Assembly (NCBI GenBank): GCA_036374795.1
Contig: DASUTC010000200.1
Location: forward strand, 1 to 64,000
Length of the DNA stretch: 64,000 bases
Direction of reading: 5' to 3'
Source of the DNA: Herpetosiphonaceae bacterium
GTDB lineage: Bacteria > Chloroflexota > Chloroflexia > Chloroflexales > Kallotenuaceae
The notes under the pieces: model-generated
What the model was told of the DNA's origin: nothing
The model's database searches: none
What the model saw: only the letters and a program-made list of their open reading frames with translations
Part shown: piece by piece, positions 24,438-33,201 of the stretch
How the letters are laid out: the number at the start of each line of letters is the position of its first letter
Position numbering within the stretch: the stretch's first letter is position 1
Program-made: the position numbers and the translations under genes

Positions 24438-24473
24438 TGGATCGATCATATGTGACATTTGTAACAATGTCAA
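24438..24473 (-). promoter_or_regulatory. P450 promoter overlaid by a palindromic operator
   Basis: Minus strand: -35 TTGACA (24473-24468), 17-nt spacer, -10 TATGAT (24450-24445), predicted start about 24438, leader of about 22 nt with AAGGAGG. A 20-bp palindrome at 24453-24472 (7-bp arms TGACATT and AATGTCA, 6-nt centre) covers the -35 box and spacer, exactly where a repressor would block RNA polymerase. Confidence 0.8.
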
Positions 24474-24590
24474 TAGGTGGCGCGATTGCTGTTTGCTATG
24501 GCAACGATGCGCTCCAGCTATCGTTATGCCGATCGTGTACCATAGTGGCGCGTACAATCGAAGGCCGTGCGACCGATGGAGCGACTACAG

Positions 24591-25268
24591 ATGGCTACAG
24601 TGGAATCTGCGCGCTTCGAGCTGCTCGAAACGCTGCGGCTTGAGCGCGGCGAGTACAGCCTGCTGGAGTGTCACCTCGATCGCCTGGCACATTCGGCGCG
24701 CTACTTCGGCATTCCGCTTGCGCTGCCGGTTGTCCGGGCCGCGCTCGACGAGCACCGGGATCGCTTCCCGCATGAGTTGCGCCGGGTGCGCCTGCTCGTA
24801 TCTCAGGACGGAGCGCCGCGCGTCGAGAGTGCCGCGCTGCCGCCGCTGCCCGCGCCGCCGCTGCGGTTCGTCCTGGCGGATACGCCGATCGATCGACATG
24901 ATCGCTGGCTGCTCCACAAAACCACGCGGCGCTCGGCCTACGAGCAGCGACGACAGCCGCATCCCGGTATGTTCGATGTGCTATTGTGGAACGAGCAAGA
25001 CGAGCTGACCGAGTTTACGATCGGTAATCTGGTGATCGATCAGGCTGGCACGTGCTACACGCCGCCACGGGAGAGCGGTCTGCTGGCCGGAACATTGCGC
25101 GCCGAGCTGCTGGTGCGGGGAGCGATCCACGAGCGCATCCTGACACGCGCCGATCTTGCCAGCGCCGAGCGAATCTGGCTGATCAACAGCGTGCGGGGCT
25201 GGGTGCTGGTGCAGCTTGCCGACACAACAGCGCATCTCGAATCTGGCGAGGCCGGAGACGCCCGGTAG
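24591..25268 (+). CDS. pabC: Aminotransferase class IV, aminodeoxychorismate lyase-like
   Basis: 225 residues from ATG 24591 (GGAG 9 nt upstream; ATG 24576 and GTG 24567 are alternatives). Fold-type IV PLP enzyme of the kind fused to PabB in many bacteria: ARFELLETLRLERGEYSLLECHLDRL, then HKTTRRSAYE with the PLP Lys, EFTIGNLVI, TPPRESGLLAGTLR and NSVRGW. It would convert aminodeoxychorismate to p-aminobenzoate plus pyruvate in folate synthesis. No pabB is in the window. Divergent from the P450. Confidence 0.82.
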   Translation: MATVESARFELLETLRLERGEYSLLECHLDRLAHSARYFGIPLALPVVRAALDEHRDRFPHELRRVRLLVSQDGAPRVESAALPPLPAPPLRFVLADTPIDRHDRWLLHKTTRRSAYEQRRQPHPGMFDVLLWNEQDELTEFTIGNLVIDQAGTCYTPPRESGLLAGTLRAELLVRGAIHERILTRADLASAERIWLINSVRGWVLVQLADTTAHLESGEAGDAR

Positions 25269-25512
25269 CGCGGGACAATCCGGCTGGCTCGCGGTGCTGC
25301 TTGGCGGCGGTGTCGCGATCTGCGCCTTCACGATGTACGGCTGCTACGTGGTCTTCGATCGGCTGCAAACGCGCGCCGAAACGACGCAAGGCCGCCAGCG
25401 CTGGCTCGCCATCGGCCTCGCGGCGGGTGTTGGATTGGTCGCCCTGCTTACGTTCTGGTGCTGCTTTGCGCTCAGCGCCGGGCTGATGCAGGCGCTAGGG
25501 CTGAACCTTTAA
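25216..25512 (+). CDS. Small two-helix membrane protein
   Basis: 98 residues from TTG 25216, overlapping the end of the lyase gene by 53 bp in another frame; a GTG about 30 codons later is another possible start. Two hydrophobic helices (about 24-46 and 65-92), the second with Trp-Cys-Cys. Composition and helix spacing look genuine, but there is no clear ribosome-binding site. Function unknown. Confidence 0.45.
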   Translation: MPTQQRISNLARPETPGSAGQSGWLAVLLGGGVAICAFTMYGCYVVFDRLQTRAETTQGRQRWLAIGLAAGVGLVALLTFWCCFALSAGLMQALGLNL

Positions 25513-25530
25513 TCCTCGGTGTTCCACGTC

Positions 25531-25947
25531 TCACCACGAGATCAGGCGCGTCAGATCGACGCGGATCGCCTGCGAGTACTCGGCAGCCATCTCCTCAGGC
25601 TTCCACTGCATACGAGCGATCAACTTTGCATACTTCTCGACGTACGCCGCCGACATCAGCGTGCTCGTCGGCTCGTCCAGCAGCGTGGCCCGCCCTTCGA
25701 GCAAAACAACATCCTCGCCCTGATCGGCGGCCTCAAGGGCGAGCATCACGCTCGGATTGTGCCGCAGGTTGCGAATCTTCTGGTTGTCCGGCTTGCTGAA
25801 GATCAGCATCGTCTGATCTTCCCACAGAAACCAGACCGGCACCAGATGTGGACGGCCATCGGGCCGGGTTGTGCTGAGCCAGATGATCGGCTCGGTGCGC
25901 AGGCGCTCAGCGATGTGTGTGCCTTTGGATGTGTTCAGGTCAAGCAT
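25531..25947 (-). CDS. Pyridoxamine 5'-phosphate oxidase-like (F420/FMN) family protein
   Basis: 138 residues, split-barrel flavin-binding fold: WLSTTRPDGRPHLVPVWFLWED, then MLIFSKPDNQKIRNLRHNPSVMLAL, typical of the PPOX family that uses FMN or F420. These reduce or oxidise small molecules, or bind heme or biliverdin. Convergent with the small membrane protein. Cofactor choice not resolvable by eye. Confidence 0.82.
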   Translation of the reverse strand: MLDLNTSKGTHIAERLRTEPIIWLSTTRPDGRPHLVPVWFLWEDQTMLIFSKPDNQKIRNLRHNPSVMLALEAADQGEDVVLLEGRATLLDEPTSTLMSAAYVEKYAKLIARMQWKPEEMAAEYSQAIRVDLTRLISW

Positions 25948-26094
25948 GGCTTGAGTGTACGTCGATTCGCGCCGTCGATCAAGCCGCCAAAACGACCAGG
26001 TGGCCGACCGAGATTCGGGCAGGTGGATGCAGCGGGACGCCGAACAGATTCATGCCTGAGCAGCCTCTTCGGCGTCCGTATGCGGAGCGTGCGC

Positions 26095-27282
26095 TTACGT
26101 GTGGCCGTTGCCGTTCCCGTTCCTATGTGTGGCGACCGCCGCCGTGGTGCGGAAGACCTTGGTGCCACGCACGGCCTCACGCTGATCGCCGTTATGGCTG
26201 GTGATGTTACGATAGACCTTGAGCGCCTGGGCCACCACCTGATCCATATTGTAGTACTTGTATGTCGCCAGCCGCCCCACGAAATGCACGCCGGGCGTCG
26301 TCTCGGCCAGCGCCCTGTACTGATCGTACATCTTGGCGTTCTCAGGACGCGGCACCGGATAGTACGGATCGCATTCGGCCTGCGGAAACTCGTACACGAT
26401 GCTGGTCTTGGGATGGACCTGGCCCGTAAGGTACTTGAACTCGGTGATGCGCGTGTAGGCGTAGTCGTTGGGATAGTTGATCACCGGCGCGGGCTGATAG
26501 ACCTGCGTGTCGTGCGTCTCGAACTTGAACTCCAGCGAGCGATACGGCAGCTTGCCGAATCGGTCGGCGAAGAAGGCATCGATTGGGCCGGTGTAGATCA
26601 TCTGGCGATACGGGATGAAGCCCTCGATCTCGCGGTAGTCGGTGTTGAGCATGATCTTGATGTTCGGATGATCCAGCATCCGCTCGAACATGCGCGTATA
26701 TCCGTGCAGCGGCATGGCCTGGTAGCTGTCGGTAAAGTAGCGATCGTCACGATTGGTGCGGGTTGGCACGCGCGCCGTTACCGAGGCATCCAGCTCTGAG
26801 GGATCGAGGCCCCACTGCTTGCGGGTATAGCCCCGAAAGAACTTCTCGTACAGCTCGCGGCCTACCTTGCTCACGACCACATCTTCCGAGGTGCGGATCT
26901 GATCGCGCGGCTCGGCCACGGATGCGAAAAACTCGTCAAGCTGAAAGGCGGTCAGATTCAGGCCATAGAGCTGATTGATCGTATCCAGGTTGATCGGCAT
27001 CGGCACGAGCTGCCCATCGACACAGGCGCGCACGCGGTGCTGGTACTGTCGCCATGCGGTGAAGCGCGACAGGTACTCGAAGACATCACGCGAGTTGGTG
27101 TGAAAGATATGCGGGCCGTATTTGTGAATCAGAACGCCAGCATCGTCGTAGCAATCATAGGCATTGCCCCCGATATGATTCCGCACGTCGCAGATCAAGA
27201 CTTTTTTGTTGGCTCCGCTGGCAAGTCGTTCGGCCAGCACGCTCCCTGCAAATCCCGCTCCGACGATCAGGTAATCAAACAT
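26095..27282 (-). CDS. glf: UDP-galactopyranose mutase
   Basis: 395 residues. FAD-binding Rossmann start YLIVGAGFAGSVLAERLA, NHIGGNAYDC, the YGPHIFHTN loop, TRKQWGLDP, and the C-terminal FVGRLATYKYYNMDQVVAQAL flavin motif. It converts UDP-galactopyranose to UDP-galactofuranose for surface polysaccharides. A 30-residue Asn/His-rich tail exceeds the usual length (about 370). Divergent from the glycosyltransferase gene at 27462. Confidence 0.96.
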   Translation of the reverse strand: MFDYLIVGAGFAGSVLAERLASGANKKVLICDVRNHIGGNAYDCYDDAGVLIHKYGPHIFHTNSRDVFEYLSRFTAWRQYQHRVRACVDGQLVPMPINLDTINQLYGLNLTAFQLDEFFASVAEPRDQIRTSEDVVVSKVGRELYEKFFRGYTRKQWGLDPSELDASVTARVPTRTNRDDRYFTDSYQAMPLHGYTRMFERMLDHPNIKIMLNTDYREIEGFIPYRQMIYTGPIDAFFADRFGKLPYRSLEFKFETHDTQVYQPAPVINYPNDYAYTRITEFKYLTGQVHPKTSIVYEFPQAECDPYYPVPRPENAKMYDQYRALAETTPGVHFVGRLATYKYYNMDQVVAQALKVYRNITSHNGDQREAVRGTKVFRTTAAVATHRNGNGNGHT

Positions 27283-27461
27283 AGCTCAACCTTCGCCTTC
27301 CTCTGTAGCTGTCCATTCGCATTTACCAATATTTATTGCGCTGACGGCGGCTGAGTTTAGCAAGAAGTGTGCTAGACCGCGATGAGGCCGAGGTGAATGT
27401 CCAAACCAGGGGGCAGAAAATACGATCGGCGGCAGGCGATGCTTGCCGCGCGTCTGATCCC

Positions 27462-28604
27462 ATGCTATCATCGCTCGCTGTGAAACCATACGGACGTGTA
27501 GCGGTAGTCCATGACTATCTCAACCAGTACGGCGGCGCAGAGCGTGTGCTCGAAGCTCTGCACGAGCTGTTTCCCGATGCTCCGGTCTATACTTCGATCT
27601 ACGATCCGACGGCGATGCCAGCCCACTACCGGGATTGGGATATTCGTACGTCGTGGATGCAGAGGATGCCGGGCTGGCGCAAGCATTTTCGGAAATATTT
27701 TCTGCTCTATCCCAGCGCGTTCGAGTCGTTCGATCTGAGCGCCTACGATCTGATCCTGAGTTCGTCGAGCGCCTACGCCAAAGGGATCATCCCCCGGCCA
27801 GGAGCGGCGCACGTGTGCTACTGCCATACGCCGATGCGCTTTGGCTGGCGGACTGGCAGCTACCTCGAACGCGAGTCGATCGGCGGCTGCGCCAGCCAGG
27901 CGCTCTCGCTGCTGCTGACGTATCTGCGAACCTGGGATGTTGTCTCGTCGCAGCGCGTGGATGCGTTTATCGCCAACTCGCGCGAGGTCGCCGGGCGCAT
28001 CCAGCGCTACTATCGGCGCTCTGCCGCCGTCATCCCCCCGCCGGTCGATCTCGCGCCTTACGTCGCAGCAGAGCCGGAAGATTTTTATCTCACGGGCGGT
28101 CGCTTCGTGCCATACAAACGCATCGATCTGGTCGTCCAGGCATGTACCGCGCTCAAGCTGCCGCTGGTCGTCTTTGGGTCTGGCCGCGATCAGCCAAAGC
28201 TTGAGGCGCTGGCCGGTCCGAACGTGCGCTTTGTGGGCCGTGTGAGCGATGCCGAGCTTCAGGATCTCTACCGTCGCTGCCGGGCCTATATTACGGCGGG
28301 CGATGAAGACGCCGGGATTCAGCCGGTCGAGGCGATGGCCGCTGGCCGTCCGGTGATCGCCTACGCGGCGGGCGGCGTGCGCGAGACGGTGATCGAGGGC
28401 GTGACGGGCTGCTTCTTCTATGAGCAGACCGCCGCCGCGCTGGCGGTGGCGCTGGCCCAGAGCCGCACGCTGCGGTTCGATGCCCTGACGATTCGGCGTC
28501 ACGCCGAGCAGTTCAGCCGCGAGCGCTTCAAAGCGCGGATCATGGACGTGATCGAGCAGCAGGTGGGCGCGGTGCCGGCTGAGACAGGTGTGCTTGATTC
28601 GTGA
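27462..28604 (+). CDS. GT4 family glycosyltransferase
   Basis: 380 residues. RVAVVHDYLNQYGGAERVLEALHELFPDAPVYTS is the N-terminal signature (kept here only as a family description: GGAERV motif); the C-terminal half has GGRFVPYKRID, FVGRVSDAEL and the EDAGIQPVEAMAAGRPVIA donor site. ATG 27462 used; GTG 27480 is possible; neither has a clear ribosome-binding site. It heads a plus-strand series with the Wzz-like and tyrosine-kinase genes, so it probably adds a sugar to an exported polysaccharide. Confidence 0.9.
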   Translation: MLSSLAVKPYGRVAVVHDYLNQYGGAERVLEALHELFPDAPVYTSIYDPTAMPAHYRDWDIRTSWMQRMPGWRKHFRKYFLLYPSAFESFDLSAYDLILSSSSAYAKGIIPRPGAAHVCYCHTPMRFGWRTGSYLERESIGGCASQALSLLLTYLRTWDVVSSQRVDAFIANSREVAGRIQRYYRRSAAVIPPPVDLAPYVAAEPEDFYLTGGRFVPYKRIDLVVQACTALKLPLVVFGSGRDQPKLEALAGPNVRFVGRVSDAELQDLYRRCRAYITAGDEDAGIQPVEAMAAGRPVIAYAAGGVRETVIEGVTGCFFYEQTAAALAVALAQSRTLRFDALTIRRHAEQFSRERFKARIMDVIEQQVGAVPAETGVLDS

Positions 28605-28628
28605 GTTGTGATTGAGGTGTAGCTTTCT

Positions 28629-29339
28629 ATGGAACTTCGGCATTATTTTGCCATTCTGCGCCGCTCCTGGCCGCTGGTCGTCGGCCTGCCGCTGCTGGTT
28701 GCGCTGGCGACGGTGGCGGCCACCTTTCTGCTGCCAGCGCGCTATGCCACGCAGGTAACGATGTTCGTCACGCAGAAGCCGCTGGCGACCAACGAGCCGT
28801 CGGTGGTGCTGCCCGACTACAACAATTTCAACAGTTGGGCGGCCTCCGAGTATATCGTCGATGATATGCTCCAGCTGGTGCAGACCCAGACCTTCGCGCA
28901 AGACATCGCGGCGTGGATCAGGCAGCAGCACAATGCCGATGTGGCGGTCGAGGATATTCGTAGCGGGCTGGCTGCCGAGCGCACGCACCGCGCCGTGACG
29001 GTCGAGGTCGAAGCGAACGACCGGCAGCACGCCGAGTGGATCGCGCAGGGTGTCGTCGCGATGCTTGAGCAAAAAGGGCTGGGCTACTGGAACCGCAGCG
29101 ATTCGGGCCAGTTGAGCGTGGCCGTGCTCGACCAGCCGCAGCGTGCCGGGCGGGCCGGTGGCGCGATCGGCCTGGCGCTGGATCTGATTGTTCGCACGCT
29201 GCTGGCCTTCTTGCTGGCGGTTGGCCTGGCGTTCCTGCGGCACTATCTGGACCAGACCGTTCACCGCCGCGCCGACATAGAGGAGCTGGGGCTGGAGGTT
29301 GTCGGGGCGATTCCGGTGGTCAAGGGTGCTAAAGGCTAG
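28629..29339 (+). CDS. Wzz-like polysaccharide co-polymerase
   Basis: 236 residues: N-terminal helix (about 13-36), a periplasm-type domain with predicted helical stretches, and a second helix (about 180-203) followed by a short cytoplasmic tail (VHRRADIEELGLEVVGAIPVVK) typical of Wzz/KpsE/CapA subunits that activate a tyrosine kinase. Sets chain length or gates export of exopolysaccharide. 24 bp after the glycosyltransferase and upstream of the kinase. Confidence 0.87.
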   Translation: MELRHYFAILRRSWPLVVGLPLLVALATVAATFLLPARYATQVTMFVTQKPLATNEPSVVLPDYNNFNSWAASEYIVDDMLQLVQTQTFAQDIAAWIRQQHNADVAVEDIRSGLAAERTHRAVTVEVEANDRQHAEWIAQGVVAMLEQKGLGYWNRSDSGQLSVAVLDQPQRAGRAGGAIGLALDLIVRTLLAFLLAVGLAFLRHYLDQTVHRRADIEELGLEVVGAIPVVKGAKG

Positions 29340-29361
29340 GCCGCCGTCAGGCCGGGGGTGT

Positions 29362-29485
29362 GGGAACGAAAGAACAAAGGAACAAAAGAAGCAAGGGAAC
29401 AAAGCGAGGATCAAGAGCCAGGTTCAACGTTTAAAGTTCAAAGAATCCGCAACTTGGAACTTGAAACTTGGAACTTGAAACTTGG
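29362..29485 (+). repeat. Heptad repeat cluster with GAACAAAG module, locus 6 (cleanest)
   Basis: The first module (29362-29406) has GAACGAAA, GAACAAAG, GAACAAAA, GAAGCAAG and GGAACAAAG in succession. The second has five perfect, strictly alternating 7-mers, AACTTGG/AACTTGA, at 29451-29485, preceded by weaker units. It ends 14 nt before the tyrosine-kinase start and lies between two genes that should form one functional unit. Confidence 0.88.
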
Positions 29486-29499
29486 AAAAGTGAGTTGAT

Positions 29500-30174
29500 A
29501 TGACGAATACTGTTACAAACACAGCGACGCAGTTGATCGCGCTGCGCGATCCGCGCTCACCGGCTGCGGAGGCGTACCGCGCGCTGCGCACGAATATTCA
29601 ATTTTCGAGCCTGGATAAGCCGCTGCGGACGATCCTCGCCACGAGCACCGCGCCTGACGAGGGCAAAAGCACGACGATCGCTAATCTGGCGGTGACGATG
29701 GCGCAGGCCGAGCAGCGCGTGATTCTGGTCGATTGCGACCTGCGTCGTCCGTCGCTGCATACGATGTTTGGCCTGCCCAACGAGGAGGGCCTGACTAGCC
29801 TGATGTTGCAAGAAAACAGCCGTATGCCCGCGCAGAAGACCGAGGTGCCCGGCCTGCTGGTGCTGACGAGCGGCCCGCTGCCGCCGCGTCCCGCCGATAT
29901 TCTAGGCTCGAAGCGCATGGAGGCAGTGATCGCGCAGCTCCGCGAGCACGCCGACATCGTGCTCTTCGACACGCCGCCGGTCAACGCCGTCACCGATGCG
30001 GCAGTGCTGGCGACCAAGGTCGATGGTGTGCTGCTGGTCTTTCGCGCCGGAGCGACCAAGCGCGATCGGGCGCGTGAGGCGCGGCGGCTGCTCGATAAAG
30101 TCAACGCGAACGTCGTCGGCGTGGTTCTGACGGATGTCAAGGGCGAGGATACCTACAGCTACTACGGAACCTGA
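29500..30174 (+). CDS. Bacterial tyrosine kinase (BY-kinase, CpsD/CapB type)
   Basis: 224 residues. Walker A (TAPDEGKST, K56), Walker A' (VILVDCDLRRP), Walker B (IVLFDTPP). A short C-terminal tyrosine cluster (Y219, Y221, Y222 before the last Gly-Thr) is the autophosphorylation site. It pairs with the Wzz-like protein upstream to control polysaccharide polymerisation and export at the membrane. The cluster is minimal (three Tyr) compared with the longer tails of some homologues. Confidence 0.93.
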   Translation: MTNTVTNTATQLIALRDPRSPAAEAYRALRTNIQFSSLDKPLRTILATSTAPDEGKSTTIANLAVTMAQAEQRVILVDCDLRRPSLHTMFGLPNEEGLTSLMLQENSRMPAQKTEVPGLLVLTSGPLPPRPADILGSKRMEAVIAQLREHADIVLFDTPPVNAVTDAAVLATKVDGVLLVFRAGATKRDRAREARRLLDKVNANVVGVVLTDVKGEDTYSYYGT

Positions 30175-30322
30175 GCAGCCGGTTCAACCGTTTTGTCGCG
30201 GGCGGTGCCGACGCGCCGCTCGTGTTTGTTGTGCGGCGGGTCGTCGCATCGATCCAGCTTCGGGTAAACCACTTGCTATGCTAAACTGCTGCAAGGCTCT
30301 GATGTTTGTAAGGTGGTTTGTT

Positions 30323-30547
30323 ATGCAGGCAGTGACTCTCGATGAAGCACAAGCGCACCTTGTCGATTTAGTTGAAGCCGCAATTAGCGGTGAAACCGTG
30401 GTGATCACGAAGGATGGGCAGCAGGTTCAGCTCGTCCCAGTATTACAGCCGATACATCGCCCAAAGTTTGGCAGCGCTCGTGGTCAAATCCAGATGGCTG
30501 ACGACTTTGATGCGCCACTTGCCGACTTCGATGAGTACATGCGATGA
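30323..30547 (+). CDS. Phd/YefM-type antitoxin (VapB)
   Basis: 74 residues, ATG 30323 with AAGGTGG upstream. MQAVTLDEAQAHLVDLVEAA, then GETVVITKDGQQVQLVPV, is the Phd/YefM DNA-binding and dimer domain; the acidic C-terminal tail (ADDFDAPLADFDEYM) is the toxin-binding part. Normally represses its own operon and neutralises the PIN toxin. Its stop overlaps the toxin start (ATGA at 30544), but the toxin is broken. Confidence 0.9.
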   Translation: MQAVTLDEAQAHLVDLVEAAISGETVVITKDGQQVQLVPVLQPIHRPKFGSARGQIQMADDFDAPLADFDEYMR

Positions 30548-30939
30548 ACCTATTACTCGATACGCACACGTTCCTATGGTTCATTGACGGTAGTTTGAAA
30601 CTAAGCGGTGATGCACGGGCGTATATTGAGGCCGAAGCAAATACGTCGTACATTAGTATTGCCAGTTTGTAGGAGATAGCGATTAAGGTAAGTCTGGGAA
30701 AACTTGTCCTTCAGCAATCGTTTGATCCCTTTATTCCACAACAATTGCGACTCAACGGATTTATGGTGTTGGGGTTGAATACAGATCATATGGCAACAGT
30801 CGCAACCCTCCCATTTCCACTAGGTGATCACCGCGCCCCATTTGATCGGCTCATCATCGCTCAAGCCATCGTTGAGCAGATGCCAATTCTTAGCCGTGAT
30901 ACCAAGCTCGATGCCTACAGGATCACCCGTATATGGTAA
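30544..30939 (+). pseudogene. PIN-domain VapC toxin with internal TAG stop
   Basis: Frame from ATG 30544 reads MNLLLDTHTFLWFIDGSLKL and continues to TAA 30937-30939 (131 codons), except for TAG at 30670-30672 (codon 43). The surrounding residues SIASL-stop-EIAIKVSLGKL match the family form S(I/V)ASLWEIAIK, so the stop most simply replaces a Trp TGG by one G-to-A change. PIN acidic residues D6, E44, the Asp of FDRLIIAQA and the Asp of SRDTKLDAY are all still present, suggesting a recent lesion. VapC is a ribonuclease; the product here should stop after 42 residues. Confidence 0.88.
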
Positions 30940-31066
30940 GCTTGCTTGCTGTAGACTATGTCGCCGCGACCAACGTCGCTAAGCGGTCTTAAGATGTCGA
31001 ACCAGGAGTGTAGTCGATACCTACCTAATACACCACCACGCACTGTGCAGACCGCGTAACCGTCCC

Positions 31067-31888
31067 TCACCTCACAAACTCAGGCCGGAACCACTGCGCG
31101 TTGAGCCGATCAAAGACCTGCTCGCGACGCATCTCCTCCAGCGCGCGGTTGATCGCCTGCTCAAGCTGGTAGGCTTCGACCGGCATCGCCAGCACGTAGG
31201 GCTCGAAGGTCAGCACATGCGCGATGCCCAGGCCAGGATGCGCGGGCGCGGCGCTGAGCGCGCTGATCGTATCGGTCAGCACCGCGTCGATGCGCCCGGC
31301 AGCCAGCGTGTCGAGCGCCGCCGCTGGCGAGTCGAAGCTGGAGTCTACGGTCATCGCCGGGAGGTCGCGCTGAAGCTTGCGCGCCAGGGTGTCGCCCTCG
31401 CTGCCCAGCGCCGCGCCGACCACGCGACCATCGAGATCGGCTGCTTTGGTGATGCCCGCTCCCTTGCGCGCGACGATCGCCTGCCCCGCGTTGAGATAGG
31501 GCGTCGAGAAGCGCGCGCGCCAGCCCTGCTCAGGCGCGAGCGGCAGCGCCGCAGCCAGCAGATCGACGCGGCGGGTGCTTAGCGCGTCATACAGCGCATC
31601 GTAGCCGACCGCCACGAACTCGACGCGCACACCGATGCGCCGCGCTAGCTCGCGCACCAGATCGATGTCATAGCCCTGGAAACGTCCGTCGCGCTCTTCG
31701 GCGAAGGGCCTGAAGCCGGGATCGGTGCCCACGCGCAGCACGCCGCGCTGCTGGATCGCCGTCCAGATGGGATCTGCCGCGCCGCGCTGGGTGTAGTGCG
31801 CCGTCCAGCCGTAGGCTACCAGCACCAGCAGCGCCAGCAGATCAAGGATTCGTCGAGCAGTGCTTCGCATGGCCGCATGGTACCGCAT
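31067..31888 (-). CDS. Amino-acid-type extracellular solute-binding protein (SBP family 3)
   Basis: 273 residues from ATG 31888 (ATG 31870 is an alternative). N-terminal hydrophobic helix (signal or anchor), then GVLRVGTDPGFRPFAEERDGRFQGYDIDLVRELARR in the family pattern, YDALYDALSTRRVDLLAA and GRIDAVLTD. Periplasmic-binding fold that binds amino acids or similar ligands outside the membrane. No ABC permease or ATPase is adjacent, so it may serve a distant transporter or act as a sensor. Confidence 0.85.
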   Translation of the reverse strand: MRYHAAMRSTARRILDLLALLVLVAYGWTAHYTQRGAADPIWTAIQQRGVLRVGTDPGFRPFAEERDGRFQGYDIDLVRELARRIGVRVEFVAVGYDALYDALSTRRVDLLAAALPLAPEQGWRARFSTPYLNAGQAIVARKGAGITKAADLDGRVVGAALGSEGDTLARKLQRDLPAMTVDSSFDSPAAALDTLAAGRIDAVLTDTISALSAAPAHPGLGIAHVLTFEPYVLAMPVEAYQLEQAINRALEEMRREQVFDRLNAQWFRPEFVR

Positions 31889-32039
31889 CTCCTACCGCCT
31901 GTCGAAGAGAGTCCCGACAGATTGTAGGAGTTGCGGCTAGCGCGATGTCTGCCTGTGGTCTATGCCTGCGGCACAACGCACATGGTATGCTCCGCCGTGC
32001 AGATAGCTCATCGTGTTGACACTGGAGGACCCTACAATC

Positions 32040-33167
32040 ATGCCGAAGCTGCCTTTCAAGCGAAAACCTGCTGACGACGCAGCATCGCTCAGTTCGTACA
32101 TTCCTTCGCAGATGGTCGATTACACATCGCTGCCGCCGATCGAGGAAGATACCGCGCTGGCGCGCTTCAACCGCTTGCCGCCGGTCGCGCGGATTGGCGC
32201 GGTTCTGCTGCCGATCCTGCTGCTGCTTGGCGCGACCTGGGGCGTCTGGCAGGCGCTGGCGGGAACGCCCAAGACCAAGGCCAAAGCGCCGGAAACGCCG
32301 GTCGTTGAAGTCTCGCGCGCGCAGGTCGTCAGCCGCGATGCGATCGTTGTGGAAGCCCAGACGAAGCATGTTACGGACGGCACCAATGTCACCGCGCGGC
32401 TGCTGTCCGGGGCAGAAGCAACCGATTGGGCCGATCCCGAACAGAGCACCGCAACCGTGCGGAACAGCAAGATCGAGCTGCGCATGACCAGGGCAGATGC
32501 GTGGCAGGGCACGCTTACCAGTGAAGGCAGCTATACAGTCGAGCTAACCGTTGGCGATGCCGCTAATGCCATCGCGGCGAGCACGCCGCTGACGGTGCCG
32601 GAGAAGCTGGCGGCGGTATTCTTCGGCCCTGAGGCGACGCCGGAGCCCACGCCGACGCCGGAGCCCACGCCTGAGCCGCCCGTCGCCGCCGGACCGCCGA
32701 CGCTCTCGGTAGTCGTGGACTCAACGATGCTGATCAGCCCCACGCTGCGCACCCCGCCCGTCGGCAGCGTGCAGACGGGCATGACCTTCGAGCCGATGTT
32801 CCGCAGCGCCGACAGCAAGTGGTTCCTCGTGAAACAGGGCGAGCAGGTCGGCTGGCTGCACGCCGACCAGATCAAGATCGACGCCGAGGCCAGCGCGAAA
32901 GTACCGCTCGTCACCCCGGACCCGGCCAGAGTTGACGCCGGGCCGCTCAAGGCGACGGTCTTCAACGGCGGCAATATTCGCTACCGGCCCAACGTCCAGA
33001 GCGGCACGGTCCTGGGGCAGCTTCACGCGCGGCAGACGGTGACGCTCACGCAAAAAACCGCAAATGGCGAGTGGTACAAGGTCGTCGCGCCGGAGGCCGA
33101 GGGCTGGGTCAGCAGCAGCCTGCTGACGATCGATGCGGCGGTGGCGGCCAAAGTTCCCGCACAGTAG
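32040..33167 (+). CDS. Membrane-anchored protein with two SH3-like domains
   Basis: 375 residues, ATG 32040 with GGAGG upstream. A 55-residue cytoplasmic N-terminus, one transmembrane helix (about 54-76), an extracytoplasmic beta domain (about 95-200), a TPEPTPTPEPTPEP linker, then two bacterial SH3 domains (about 225-285 and 300-370; NIRYRPNVQSGTVLGQL, WYKVVAPEAEGWVSSSLL). Probably binds the wall or surface polymers. A short terminator follows. Confidence 0.8.
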   Translation: MPKLPFKRKPADDAASLSSYIPSQMVDYTSLPPIEEDTALARFNRLPPVARIGAVLLPILLLLGATWGVWQALAGTPKTKAKAPETPVVEVSRAQVVSRDAIVVEAQTKHVTDGTNVTARLLSGAEATDWADPEQSTATVRNSKIELRMTRADAWQGTLTSEGSYTVELTVGDAANAIAASTPLTVPEKLAAVFFGPEATPEPTPTPEPTPEPPVAAGPPTLSVVVDSTMLISPTLRTPPVGSVQTGMTFEPMFRSADSKWFLVKQGEQVGWLHADQIKIDAEASAKVPLVTPDPARVDAGPLKATVFNGGNIRYRPNVQSGTVLGQLHARQTVTLTQKTANGEWYKVVAPEAEGWVSSSLLTIDAAVAAKVPAQ

Positions 33168-33201
33168 CTCCCAAGCACATACAACGCTCTAGCCCTGGCG
33201 C

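Noticed and set aside
27468-29414. 648-codon open frame on the minus strand opposite a glycosyltransferase and the Wzz-like gene
   Set aside because: His/Arg/Gln-rich shadow translation with no motif; both opposite genes have clear family signatures.
29451-29485. CRISPR-like array
   Set aside because: Units are 7 bp with no spacers; not a CRISPR.
30745-30939. Separate 64-codon gene inside the vapC remnant
   Set aside because: It is the in-frame C-terminal half of the PIN domain; internal restart is possible but not supported by a ribosome-binding site.
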